Assembly: GCA_036514635.1 (NCBI GenBank)
Contig: DATBWU010000145.1
Location: 1-51,801 of the forward strand
DNA from: DASSFZ01 sp036514635
GTDB taxonomy: Bacteria; Chloroflexota; Anaerolineae; Fen-1058
DNA: 51,801 nucleotides
Direction of reading: 5' to 3'
The notes under the pieces were generated by a model. It was not told the origin of the DNA. It saw nothing but the letters and a program-made list of their open reading frames with translations, and ran no database searches. Position numbers and translations under genes: made by a program. Numbering within the stretch: position 1 is the stretch's first letter; the number at the start of each line of letters is the position of its first letter. Shown one piece after another: positions 9,100 to 18,700 of this stretch.

Positions 9100-9501
9100 A
9101 TGAAAAAGACAATCCTCGCAATCGTGGTGCTGGCACTCGTTTTTGCCCAGACGGCCACTGCTTTCGCCTACAATCTCGAGGCTCCCAACTACGTCAAGAC
9201 CTACGAGAAGTGCGGCAGTTTTTTGGGCATGAAGTTCTGCGTCCGAGCTACGATCGACAACAAGGGAGTAGTCCGGGTTGGTCTCAAACTGCCACTCGCG
9301 CCCTGGGTCGAAACAACCGTCAAGAAGAATGACTGTTATACCCTCGCGGGATGGGGTCTATGCGTGGAGAACTTCAAGTCTTCGGGCAAGGCGAACCCTC
9401 CCCAATGGAAGGTGTCCTTCGATTGGTACCTGAAAGCCAAAATCCCCTTGGTTGGAACCAAGAAGACAAGCACATTCCATGTCGAGTTGACCTTCCCATA
9501 A
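9100..9501 (+). CDS. Small secreted protein, unknown family
   Basis: A 133-residue protein. The start is fixed by a strong AAGGAGG at 9084-9090, ten bases upstream of the ATG, and by the signal peptide that begins there: MKKTILAIVVLALVFAQTATAFA, with likely cleavage after AFA at about residue 23. The mature part is about 110 residues, basic, with four Cys (KCG, KFCV, NDCY, GLCV) that could form two disulfides, and alternating beta-type segments (WKVSFDWYLKAKIPL, STFHVELTF). I do not recognise the family. It stands alone, with a palindrome-rich region downstream. A small disulfide-stabilised beta-sheet protein exported to the surface is what the sequence supports. Confidence 0.8.
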   Translation: MKKTILAIVVLALVFAQTATAFAYNLEAPNYVKTYEKCGSFLGMKFCVRATIDNKGVVRVGLKLPLAPWVETTVKKNDCYTLAGWGLCVENFKSSGKANPPQWKVSFDWYLKAKIPLVGTKKTSTFHVELTFP

Positions 9502-9541
9502 AATCGCCGCTCCTGTAACCTCAGAGGTGAAACCGGCCACA

Positions 9542-9568
9542 TGCGACGCACTTTAGAAGTGCGTCGCA
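9542..9568 (+). terminator. Hairpin after the secreted-protein gene
   Basis: A perfect 12-bp stem, TGCGACGCACTT / AAGTGCGTCGCA, with a three-base loop 41 bp past the stop codon. Only CGTTTC follows, so it is a weak intrinsic terminator or a stabilising hairpin. Confidence 0.55.
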
Positions 9569-9700
9569 CGTTTCTGCACCTGTGACCGCACCTGAGCCAA
9601 ATCGGACTGTAGTACAATCCAGCGGGTGTGATTGGTTCGCAATCTGAAACGGCATGGGCAAGCCGGATAGAGAGCGTTTGGCAATTGCCTCACGCCTATC

Positions 9701-9814
9701 GCCCGACGATGAATCGTCGGGCTAATCAAGAAAAGCCGGATCAATCCGGCTGAAGCGGCAAACAGCCTGCTGAAGCAGGCTTCGCTTTTTCAGCCCGGTG
9801 ATTCATCACCGGGC
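9701..9814. repeat. Cluster of four short perfect hairpins
   Basis: Four separate palindromes stand in a row: GCCCGACGA/TCGTCGGGC (9701-9722), AGCCGGAT/ATCCGGCT (9734-9751), AGCCTGC/GCAGGCT (9764-9781) and GCCCGGTGA/TCACCGGGC (9793-9814). Each has a 2-4 base loop, mostly TGAA or TTCA. The arms differ from hairpin to hairpin while loops and spacing are kept. Similar clusters are at 14204-14318 and 47492-47523. Confidence 0.85.
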
Positions 9815-9880
9815 ATTGCCCACGAATTACCGAATGCTCTCGGATATCTTAATGTCGAAGCGGGTGGCGGGGGATCACGC

Positions 9881-10975
9881 ATGAGCCAGCACACACATGA
9901 CGATCATGATTACACTCACGATCATCCGAATCCTGATCACCATGACGAGCCACCCGGTCTGCTGGCGCGGCTGCGCAAAGCGAGGACGCGCTCGCACGGG
10001 CACGCGCCGGCTGCGCTGGATGCGGCGCTATCGACAGAGCGCGGCATCTGGGCGCTGAAAGTGTCGCTCGCCGGTTTGATGGTGACGGCGCTGTTCCAAG
10101 TGATCGTCGTCGCCGTCAGTGGCAGCGTGGCCCTGCTGGCCGACACGATCCACAACTTCTCCGATGCGCTGACCGCCCTGCCCTTGTGGCTGGCGTTCAC
10201 GCTGTCGCGCCGCGTCCGCAATCGACGCTTCACCTACGGCTATGGCCGCGCCGAAGACCTGGCTGGCGCGTTCGTCGTGATCATGATTTTCGCCAGCGCC
10301 GTCGTCGTGTTTGCCGAATCGATCGACAAGATCGCCTATCCACAGCCCGTTGCCCATCTGGGCTGGGTTGCAGCCGCCGCCGTGATCGGCTTCCTGGGCA
10401 ACGAGCTGGTCGCGCTGTTCCGCATCCGCATCGGGCGCGCGATCGGCTCGGCGGCGCTGATCGCCGATGGGCTGCACTCGCGCGCCGACGGGTTCACCTC
10501 GCTCGGCGTGCTGATCGGCGCGATCGGCGTCGCGCTCGGCTATCCGCTGGTCGATCCAATCGTCGGCATCGCGATCGGTATCGTCATTCTGAGTATCGGT
10601 TGGGGGGCGGTGCGCGAAATCGGCTACCGGCTGATGGATGCCGTCGATCCACAACTACGCGATCAGATTGAGCGCACGGCAGCCCGCGTGCCGGGTGTGC
10701 TGGCAGTGCACGACGTGGCGGCGCGCTGGGTCGGCCACCGGCAATGGGCTGAACTGAATATCGACGTGGACGGGCAGTTGACGACGACCGAGAGTCACGC
10801 CATCGCCGAAGAGGTTCGGCACGCGCTCTTCCACACACTGCCGGCGCTGGTGGAGACCACGGTGCACGTCGATCCGATCGGGATTCACGCCGGGGACGCG
10901 CACGAAACGACGCAGCATCATCGCCCTGCCCGATCAACGAACGTAGATCAAGGACGAAAGACGAAGGGCGAATAA
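9881..10975 (+). CDS. Cation diffusion facilitator (CDF) metal exporter
   Basis: A 364-residue inner-membrane proton/divalent-metal antiporter of the CDF family (Zn, Fe, Mn or Co; specificity not readable here). The N-terminus is His/Asp-rich (residues 1-25, many HD pairs), a likely metal-capture tail. About six TM helices follow, with the two metal-site motifs HNFSD (TM2) and HSRAD (TM5), both HxxxD, in the expected places. The C-terminal cytoplasmic domain (about 265-345) ends in TTVHVDPIG, typical of the CDF ferredoxin-like domain. It stands alone, separated from the zinc uptake operon by 20 kb. The HxxxD pair suggests Zn rather than Mn, but this is inference. Confidence 0.93.
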   Translation: MSQHTHDDHDYTHDHPNPDHHDEPPGLLARLRKARTRSHGHAPAALDAALSTERGIWALKVSLAGLMVTALFQVIVVAVSGSVALLADTIHNFSDALTALPLWLAFTLSRRVRNRRFTYGYGRAEDLAGAFVVIMIFASAVVVFAESIDKIAYPQPVAHLGWVAAAAVIGFLGNELVALFRIRIGRAIGSAALIADGLHSRADGFTSLGVLIGAIGVALGYPLVDPIVGIAIGIVILSIGWGAVREIGYRLMDAVDPQLRDQIERTAARVPGVLAVHDVAARWVGHRQWAELNIDVDGQLTTTESHAIAEEVRHALFHTLPALVETTVHVDPIGIHAGDAHETTQHHRPARSTNVDQGRKTKGE

Positions 10976-10984
10976 CCGTCTAAA

Positions 10985-11110
10985 CCACCGCATCGAATAG
11001 ACATCGGATAAACGGATGCCCGCCGCGCTGCCATGCGATCCGTCTACTCATCCGTCGCACCCAACCTGCCAGATTACTTATCAGGCGGGAGCATGAATCC
11101 GTTTATCCGT
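10985..11110. repeat. ATCCGTTTATCCG-type inverted repeat
   Basis: The arm GGATAAACGGATG (about 11007) is answered by AATCCGTTTATCCGTGG (about 11097). This places an inverted repeat between the convergent CDF and YfhO-like genes. It belongs to the 'ATCCGTG' family also seen at 32290-32365 and 41240-41310. Confidence 0.65.
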
Positions 11111-11113
11111 GGC

Positions 11114-14077
11114 TCATTCGTTGCCTCGTTCTTCTAGCCCGTCATCTTCAAAGCCGTAGTCGGAAAACCCGGTGACACTGGGCCGGGACAGCCGGCTTTT
11201 TCTTGAAGTCTCCGCGCGATTGCGACGCCACAGGAACGTGCTGGACGTTGCAGCGAATGCGGCAAGCCAGGCCACCGCGCTGACCCCCGCGCCGATCCGA
11301 AACGTCAGCGGATCGAAGCGGAACTCAATCTGGTGTGTGCCCGCCGGAATCGGCAGCGCGCGGAAGAGCACGTTGGCGCGCAGAATCTCGACCGGCGCAC
11401 CGTCAATCGTGGCCGTCCAGCCGGGATACCAGGCGTCGGTGAGGACGAGGTAGCCGTCAGAGTCGGCAGTGACTTCAAGCGAAATGTATTCGGGGGCGTA
11501 ACGAGTGAAACGTATGAAAGGATGAAGGATGAGGGATGAGGGATGAAGGATGAGGGATGAAGGATGAGGGATGAGGGATGAAGGATGAAGGACAGACGAG
11601 GCCTCACCTACGATCACCACTGTCTTAGACGGATCGAAGTCGGGGCGTTGCATGAGGGCGAGGGCTTCGTCGTCGCTGGCTGCAAAACGGGCTTCCGGCA
11701 CGACGAACGCGCGCGGCAGAACTTCGAGATTCTCGTACACCTTCACATCGCCTGAGTGCGCCAGCCGGTAGCGGCCACCTTTCGCCAGGACGAAGGACTG
11801 GAATGTGCCGCTGCGCTCGTCGATCAGCGCCACGCCGTGCAACACGAAACCGCTCGAAGCGCGCACGCGCACGGCGGATACGCGCTGCGCTTCGTTCCAG
11901 TGCAGCCGCGCCACCGACAGGCCATCGACGGTCTCAAGCGGCGCGTCGGTCAACGCCAAGACGAACACAGACCCATCGACAAAAGTCAATTCGACTTCGC
12001 CGAGCGCAGAGTCGGCTAGCGGTTCTGAGTACACGATCCCCAGCGCGTCCGCCTCAAGCGGCGGCACTTGATCGGTTGATACTTCGTCGCCTTGCCCCAG
12101 TTGAGTCTCAAATTGCAGATCGTAAAACACATCATCGAGCCAGCGATCGCGCACCTTGTCGGTGATGACGTATTTGACGTTCATCAGGTCGAGCCAGCGC
12201 GCGCCGGGGATCGACTTCAATTGCTCGCGCAGGCGGCCATCGGGCTGGATCGCGTCGGGCGGCAGGAACAGGCGTTGAAAGGTCAGATAGCTGCGCAGCG
12301 GCAAGATGCCGCCATCGTATCCATCGACGGCAGGCAGGCGATAGTACAGCGGCAGGTTGGGCGCGGCGATCTCTTTCTGCTTGGTCGCGACAATCAGATC
12401 GTAAAACGCCTGCGGCGCGAGTTGATCGGCGAAGATCGCCTTCAACTCGGCGGTATCGCCCGGGTCGAACTGGATATCCGAGATCGACAAGAAGCGCGGC
12501 GGCGGCGTGTCGGCCTCGCCGAGCATCAACTGCGTGAGCGCAGGCCGCAGGCTGGTCAGCGCGTCGGGCGCGGTGAGGTGAGCGTTGTACGGCAGGTGGC
12601 GCGTGGCGAGGAAAAGCTCAAGACAACAAATGAGGACAAATGTGGAAGGCGGAATGTAGAATGTAGAATGAAGAATGCGGATCGTGGAATCCGGCGGAAG
12701 CAAAAGCACGCACACCACGACGAGAGTGATCGTCCACGACGCCAGGGCCGTGACACTCGGCAAGCCGACAGGTCCGGCGGCTCCGGCGGGTGTGATGTCT
12801 GCACTAATGAAAGTGGAGCCGATCAGGAGGACAATGAGCAGCGGCAGAGCGAATCTGATCCGTGTCATCCGTGTCATCCGCGTTAATCCACGTCCCATTG
12901 CATCCAGCCCAACTGCGGCCAGCATCGATCCGCCGAAGGCGAACAATGCCAGCCAACGCGCGGGCGCGCGGAACAGACCCAAGCCGGGAACGATTCGAAC
13001 GAGCAGGTAATACAGCGGATTGAAGCCACCGAGCGCGAGGAAGAGACCGAGAAGGGTGACAATGGAGAGAGCGCGGAAGGTTGGTCGGTTAGTTGGATGG
13101 TTGGATGGTTGGTCGTGCAACCAACTAACCAACAAGCCAACTATCATCAGCATCAGCGCCGACATGCCGAAGAACGCCGTGAACTCACTTCCCGCCGGGA
13201 GCGCGCCGTCGTAATCGGGAAGTAAGGCACGCCCTATCAAGCGTGGATCGAGCGAGAACGACACGGCTTCGTTCAGCGGCAATCCGCCGCCACGCGGAGA
13301 GAGTCGCGTGAGTTCAGCGGTCGGCAGGAGTTGAATCGCAGCCAGCGTCACACCGACGGCGACCATGATCGCAAGCGGCGCTATCCGCAACAACGCGGCC
13401 CGCAGCGCCATGCGTGGCCTGCGCCCTTGCTCGATGGCAGGCCACAGCGCGTAGGTCGCCAGTCCGACCAGTGTGATGAACACGCTCTGCGAGTGGCCGG
13501 CCAGTAGCATCAAGCCAACTAACAAACCAGCCAACAAACTATCCGGCCAACGTCCCCGTTCGCGGGTTGCCCACTCGTACGCCAGCCACAACCACGGCAT
13601 CCACGCCAGTGCTTGCAGTTGATTCAAATGCTCGACCTGCGCGCCGAGATAGCCGCCCAATCCAAACGACACCCCGCCCAGCCACGCAGCGAGGATCGAT
13701 ACGCCGAGCCGCTTGCGCGCGAAGACATACGCTCCGATGGTCGCGATCCCAATATGGGCGGCAATGTTCAAACTTACCGCGCGCGTCACGCCCAGCGGCA
13801 GCGACGATGAAAGCAGGTTGGGCGGGTAGAAGAATCCGGCCTGGCTGTTCGCCAGCAGCGGCGCGCCCATGAAGAGATAGGGGTTCCACAACGGTACGCG
13901 GCCTTCGCGCAGAGCCGACGCGGCGTAATCACGATAGGGGTAGAAGTAGATGAAGAGATCCCCACGAGCGATGATGAGGTTGGTGAAGAGCATCTTCCAG
14001 AAGAACAGGAGGCAAAGCGCAACAAGCGCTGCTATTGGAGCAGCTCTTTGACCGAACCGCATAAGCTCGTTCTTCAT
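11114..14077 (-). CDS. YfhO-like multi-pass membrane protein
   Basis: A 987-residue protein from the ATG at 14077 (MKNELMRFG; a 19-codon upstream extension has no support). The N-terminal half carries many hydrophobic helices and the block PYRDYAASALREGRVPLWNPYLFMGAPLLANSQAGFFYPPN, typical of YfhO/GT-C-fold proteins. The C-terminal region has YAPEYISLEVTADSDGYLVLTDAWYPGWTATIDG, the usual YfhO periplasmic ending, plus a last TM helix. Family members are linked to lipoteichoic-acid glycosylation or envelope glycosylation; the exact donor and acceptor are unknown. The gene is interrupted in frame by several low-complexity repeat tracts that encode PSSLILH and RMTRMTR repeats. Confidence 0.88.
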   Translation of the reverse strand: MKNELMRFGQRAAPIAALVALCLLFFWKMLFTNLIIARGDLFIYFYPYRDYAASALREGRVPLWNPYLFMGAPLLANSQAGFFYPPNLLSSSLPLGVTRAVSLNIAAHIGIATIGAYVFARKRLGVSILAAWLGGVSFGLGGYLGAQVEHLNQLQALAWMPWLWLAYEWATRERGRWPDSLLAGLLVGLMLLAGHSQSVFITLVGLATYALWPAIEQGRRPRMALRAALLRIAPLAIMVAVGVTLAAIQLLPTAELTRLSPRGGGLPLNEAVSFSLDPRLIGRALLPDYDGALPAGSEFTAFFGMSALMLMIVGLLVSWLHDQPSNHPTNRPTFRALSIVTLLGLFLALGGFNPLYYLLVRIVPGLGLFRAPARWLALFAFGGSMLAAVGLDAMGRGLTRMTRMTRIRFALPLLIVLLIGSTFISADITPAGAAGPVGLPSVTALASWTITLVVVCVLLLPPDSTIRILHSTFYIPPSTFVLICCLELFLATRHLPYNAHLTAPDALTSLRPALTQLMLGEADTPPPRFLSISDIQFDPGDTAELKAIFADQLAPQAFYDLIVATKQKEIAAPNLPLYYRLPAVDGYDGGILPLRSYLTFQRLFLPPDAIQPDGRLREQLKSIPGARWLDLMNVKYVITDKVRDRWLDDVFYDLQFETQLGQGDEVSTDQVPPLEADALGIVYSEPLADSALGEVELTFVDGSVFVLALTDAPLETVDGLSVARLHWNEAQRVSAVRVRASSGFVLHGVALIDERSGTFQSFVLAKGGRYRLAHSGDVKVYENLEVLPRAFVVPEARFAASDDEALALMQRPDFDPSKTVVIVGEASSVLHPSSLIPHPSSLILHPSSLILHPFIRFTRYAPEYISLEVTADSDGYLVLTDAWYPGWTATIDGAPVEILRANVLFRALPIPAGTHQIEFRFDPLTFRIGAGVSAVAWLAAFAATSSTFLWRRNRAETSRKSRLSRPSVTGFSDYGFEDDGLEERGNE
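11520..11592. repeat. Heptamer tandem repeat (GGATGAA/GGATGAG, about 10 copies) inside a gene
   Basis: Period 7 throughout. On the coding (minus) strand it yields a seven-residue protein repeat, PSSLILH/PSSLIPH, because 7 bp x 3 = 21 bp = 7 codons. The tract sits between predicted domains of the YfhO-like protein. Confidence 0.92.
12648..12690. repeat. Heptamer-like GAATGTA/GAATGAA tract inside the YfhO-like gene
   Basis: Short GAATGTA-type units read on the minus strand as an HSTF/IPPSTF segment. Two related low-complexity insertions lie nearby: ATCCGTGTC units at 12858-12892, giving RMTRMTR, and GTTGGATG units at 13075-13142, giving QPSNHPTNRPT. Confidence 0.7.
13075..13142. repeat. GGTTGGATGGTTGG / CCAACTAACCAAC repeat inside the YfhO-like gene
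   Basis: Tandem GTTGGATG-like units are followed by the complementary CAACCAACTAACC units, so the tract can also fold. It encodes the polar segment HDQPSNHPTNRPT in a loop between membrane helices. It resembles the octamer tract at 35554-35613. Confidence 0.75.
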
Positions 14078-14203
14078 TTGGGGCAAAGCGGTGAGAATCC
14101 GGCGTGTGTCGTGATGACCAGCATGATACCACATGCGGCTTGAGCGGCCATCGCCCGGAGTTGCCTGCTGCGCGCCGCTACAGGGTAATCGGCGAATCCG
14201 CCG

Positions 14204-14318
14204 GTCGGCTTCAGCCGACTTTCACGCAATCAGCCGGGAGGTTCACTTCCCGGCGTGCTCGTGTGAGCAGTTACGAATGCCCGCTCGCACGAAGTAAACG
14301 CCTCCCGATTGGGAGGCG
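14204..14318. repeat. Cluster of hairpins upstream of the YfhO-like gene
   Basis: GTCGGCT/AGCCGAC (14204-14219), GCCGGGA/TCCCGGC (14233-14254) and CGCCTCCC/GGGAGGCG (14299-14318). They share layout but not arm sequence with the cluster at 9701-9814. The whole gap 14078-14422 has no coding signal. Confidence 0.8.
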
Positions 14319-14422
14319 TCCGTGAACGGCTCACTTGACAACGCAAGGATTGAGTGAAACCTCTATGGAAGGGGTAGCCTCAACTCAATGCGTTCGAGCG
14401 CGGCGTCGATCAGGCTGGGCAA

Positions 14423-15784
14423 CTACCATCCACTGGCCCGTGTGAGCGTCACATTCTCGCCGATCACCACCCACTTCCCCAGGAAGGCTCCCGTGGCCGT
14501 CGAACCCTGCTTGATCCACACCGTTCCATTCGGCGCGTAGACATTGGCCGTCACAGTGTTTCGTTCTCCGAACTCGACGGCCTTAGGTGTCCCGCCCAGG
14601 TTGCCCGTGTTGCCATTAATCCCGGTCACGTAGACTTTGATGTGCGTCGCGTTCAGGCCAGCGGCATTGGGAGCCGGTCCGACATAGGCATTCACATCCG
14701 TGTCCAACCGTCCGGCGATGCGAATCTCCGTCGGTGCTTCGATGTGCACTTTCACCCGATCGCGCACATCCCAGGCGGCGAAATCATATACCCCACCGGT
14801 GAGTGTGATCGTCGATCCGGCGCGGGCCAGCAACGTGCCGTAACGGCCCGGGCTTAACGTCAACGCGCCGTTTTGAGGCACGTCGAAGTTCTGAGAGCCG
14901 GGGCTGAAATCCGGCACCGGCGGGAAGGCCGGCACGAGCGGCAAACTAACGGGTGTGAAGTGGTTGCCTAACACCTGTCCCAGGCCGCTCAGGTCGTTGT
15001 AATACACGTCGTACACTTGCGCGCCTTGCTTGACCTTCAGACTGTCGCCCATCACGCGCGAGGTTGTATCGAGTAAGACGACGGACTCGCCGATGGTGAC
15101 CTCGACGCCATCGCTGAGGAAGGGATCGCCGCCGGCTACGTTCGCGCCAACATCGCCGCTTACCACAGTGCTGCCCTGTTTCAGCCAGACACCTTGTTGC
15201 CCTAACGCAACGAATGGCGCGAGGGCGGATGCGGTCGGTGTCGGGAAGATTTCGATATAACCGGGTCGCGTCTTGGTGTACACATCCATTCCGGCAGTCA
15301 CCGTCAAAGTGACGGGATACGTCCCCGCCTGTGAATAGACGTGTGCCGGGTTCTGAAGTGTGGAAGTGATCCCGTCACCGAAGTCCCACAGCCAGGCGTC
15401 GATGCCGCCCAGCGGCGTGGACAGATCACTGAAGGTCACGGTGAGCGGCAGTGTGCCGGTCAGCGGGTAGGCGGTGAAGTTGGCCGAATCGCGCACGCGA
15501 ACGGTCGTCGACGCCAAGTGCTGTTCGCCGTCACCCTGCGCGACGACGCGCACGCCATACTGTCCGCCCAGCGCGTCGGCTGTGCCCCACGGGATAGTTA
15601 CAGCGGCCTGGCCGCCGGATGTTACGAGCAGACCGCGTGTATCTTCAAAGACGGGCAGCGACCACTCGTACTCGGCGGTTGTGGTCAGCACCAGCGCGAC
15701 TTCGACACTCGGCTGCAGGTTGATGGCCGTGACCGTGATGGACACCGCCTGGCCGGGATCAACCGTCGCCGGGCTGGTTGCCAC
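14423..15784 (-). CDS. Large secreted protein, C-terminal fragment (PKD domain and beta-solenoid)
   Basis: Third piece of the split gene, about 453 codons. It begins with a GTG and has no signal peptide or ribosome-binding site, and its first residues (TVDPGQAVSITV) continue a CARDB-like sandwich left unfinished by the previous fragment, so it is not an independent gene. A PKD domain follows (about 110-185: VTFSDLSTPLGG, WLWDFGDG, HVYSQAGTYPVTLTV). The rest (about 190-450) is a Gly/Val/Asn-rich beta-solenoid-like region with repeats such as VWLKQGSTVVSGDVGANV and VWIKQGSTATGAFLG, resembling extracellular polymer-forming domains. There is no C-terminal anchor or sorting signal. The frame equals that of the N-terminal fragment. 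Confidence 0.75.
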   Translation of the reverse strand: MATSPATVDPGQAVSITVTAINLQPSVEVALVLTTTAEYEWSLPVFEDTRGLLVTSGGQAAVTIPWGTADALGGQYGVRVVAQGDGEQHLASTTVRVRDSANFTAYPLTGTLPLTVTFSDLSTPLGGIDAWLWDFGDGITSTLQNPAHVYSQAGTYPVTLTVTAGMDVYTKTRPGYIEIFPTPTASALAPFVALGQQGVWLKQGSTVVSGDVGANVAGGDPFLSDGVEVTIGESVVLLDTTSRVMGDSLKVKQGAQVYDVYYNDLSGLGQVLGNHFTPVSLPLVPAFPPVPDFSPGSQNFDVPQNGALTLSPGRYGTLLARAGSTITLTGGVYDFAAWDVRDRVKVHIEAPTEIRIAGRLDTDVNAYVGPAPNAAGLNATHIKVYVTGINGNTGNLGGTPKAVEFGERNTVTANVYAPNGTVWIKQGSTATGAFLGKWVVIGENVTLTRASGW

Positions 15785-18700
15785 GGTTTTCCAGACCGAA
15801 GGTCAGCGTGACGACCTCGCCAGAAGACCGCATCAAGTTGGCCGGCACTGAGGCGATGATGATGTCAGGCCCGCCGATTGTGACTGTGGTTGTGTGCGAA
15901 GCCAGCCAGCGTCCATCATCATGGTACAACGTCAACGTGATGGGCTGCGTGCCTACTTCGGCGGCTGACAGGTTGAGGGTGAGCGGTTGTGTCATCGTCA
16001 CACCGGATTCCAGTGTGACGCTCAGCGCGCTGGATGCGAAGTCGCCTTCCAGGACGAGCGTTCCGCTGACAGCATTGACGCCGGTGTTCGTCAGGACTGC
16101 CGTCGTCGTGAGCAGCCCGCCTGCCGAAGCATCCGGCATCAGCAGAAGCTCGACCTGGTCGGATGCTCCAACGGAGAAAGAGAGCACGCCAGACTGATAC
16201 GGCGTCTCATAGTCGAGCGTGTAGTCGCCGGCAGGCACATCGTCGAAGAGGAGCAGGCCATCGGCCGATTCGCCCACGGGCAGAAAGGCGGTGAATTGCT
16301 GACTGCCGAGTGTGGATTGTTGACTATAGTCCCCGTAGCGAAGCGGAGTGGGATTGGAGAGCGTGACGGCGGTCACGAACTCGACATCGAGTTGGCCGGC
16401 GTTGGTGAGCGTGTACGGTATCTCGATGTGTCCGGCGGGATAGACGGACTGTGGGTCGAAGGCGGCTTCCACTGCCTCGCCGAACGCGATGTTGCGGACA
16501 AGGACCTGGGCCGTGTCACCGCTCAAGGTGAGGGTATAAGTCGTGTCGCGATCGATCTGGAGGTCGCGCTGCACGAGGCGCATCTCACCGGCCGGCATGC
16601 TGATCGTCTCGGGCGCACCGACTCCATCCACGTCAACCTGAGCGTCGATCGGGCCGGGATTGTTCAAAAGGACGGTCAGCGAGAACGGCTCACGCCCGAC
16701 CAGGAGCGGTGACTCCACCTCAGCTACGATGATCGGATTGGCCACCTCAATCGCTTCCTGCACACTGACCTGGTAACTCGGGTCGACGGCGGCTGCTTCG
16801 AGCCGGCTGAAGCCCGGCGTAGCCGGGGCAGTCGTTGCTGTGGTGAAGGTGACCTCGCCGCCAGGCTCAATCGTGAAAGGTCCGGCTGTGTAGAGCGTCT
16901 CGCCATCTTGCGTAATGACGAGCGTCGGCTCCAACTGGCTCACGCTGAAGTTGTAGAGGCTGCCGCTCAAGCTGATGTCTTGGCTTGGCCGCGCCAGAAG
17001 CGGGGAAGCGTCCAGGGTCAACACGAGCGGCGGCTGTGTAGAAGATTGCAGGTATAGCGCCGCCAGCCCGCGCGGGCGCGTCTGCCAGCCGCCCGATTCG
17101 GAGGCCGGGAAGATGTAGAAGGTGTCTTGCGCTGGAGCCAGTTCCTGACCGGCGCTGGAGGTCAGCTGCGCATTCAGGCGGAACTTACCCGTCTGCGTCA
17201 GCGGATCCATCGGCACGGCGAGCGTGATGGTTTCGGACGCGGCCACATCCAGCGACACCGGCGACATCTGCCACGTTCCGCCAGGGCCGCCGAACGTCTC
17301 CTGCACGACGTTGAGACCCTCCCACGTGCCAATCCAGATCGGTGCATCGACACCAATACCGCCGACTATGGATTGCACGTTGGCATCTGCCAGTCCGTTG
17401 TCTGTCGTGTAGACCAGCCACACATCGTCCGACTTGTCGAAAGGCGTGCCGCCATCATCCAGGACGCTCACGCCTCCGTCAATTGACGTGATCCATTTTT
17501 GCCCCTGCCAATCGATCCAGATTTCTCTTGTCGTGTTCGAGAGCAGCCCATCGGCTTCTGTGAAGGTCTGCCACACATCATCAGATTTCTCGAAGGGTGT
17601 GCCATGGTCATCGAAGACACTGATCCCGCCGGAGGTTGCCAGCCACAAGCGTCCGGCGGTATCGAACAGGGCGCCCTCAACCCAGCCATCCGCCAGCCCA
17701 TCCGCCGGGGTGAAAGTGAGCCAGTTGTCGTCGGACTTCTCGAAGGGCGTGCCGCCGTCGTCCAGCAGGCTCATGGCGTAACCGGCGGCGATCCACTTTC
17801 GGCCGGCAGCATCGATCGTCACTCCCGCGATCCGGTCGTCGGCCAATCCATCGGCAGTCGAGAAGGTCTGCCAGACATCGTCGGCCGGATCGAACGGCGT
17901 GCCCTTATCGTCGAGCACCTTCAAGCCCACGTCGGTGGACAGCCATTTGCGGTTGCCTGTGTCAACGGTTATCTGCCAGACGTGGTCGAATAAGTATTCG
18001 GCGACGTGGAAAACCGTCCATCGATCGTCGGACTTGTCGAACGGCGTGCCGCCGTCGTCGAGCACGCTGACACCATGGTGCCAATGGCCGAACCACTTGT
18101 AGCCGCTCTGGTCGATGGCGATGCCCGTGACCTCGTTCCAGGTCAACCCGTCATCTTCCGTGAAGTGCTGCCATTGATCGTCCGACGTGTCGAAGGGCGT
18201 GCCGCCGTCATCGAGCACAACCGCGCCGCCGTCGTAGTCGTAGATGCCGACCCACAGCCGGTTGTTGTCCAGGACGACATCGTTGATGTATTCATGCGTC
18301 CACGGACCGTCGGCCAAGAAATCGAATGTGCCCCAACTCGTAGATCGGGAAGTCGAAGTGGTTCCCAGATCGAGCCGGGCATCCGTGAGCGCCGGGCCAG
18401 TGTTCGTCACGGTCACGACGAGAGTGACCGGATCGCCTTCGGCATAGATCAGGCTGCCAGCTGTCGCCGAGAGTTCGGCGCTCGCGCCGATCACGTCGAT
18501 GGGTATGAATACGTCGACGACCTGATTCGTTCCCGTCTCACACACCGTGGCGCGCAGCAGGTATTGCCCTGTCCTCGCTTCGGGTGGGATGGCAATGGCG
18601 ACGACCTGCGATTGATCGACGCCGATCAGATCGAGGCTGCCGGCGACTGTTTGCAGCGCCGCGCTCTCGCCATCATACAGCGTCAGGTCGTACTCGGCGT

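Noticed and set aside
11520..11592. CRISPR-like array
   Set aside because: Units are 7 bp and contiguous, with no spacers and no cas genes nearby.
12092..12886. 264-codon plus-strand frame over the YfhO-like gene
   Set aside because: Gln/Arg-rich antisense shadow with no ribosome-binding site.
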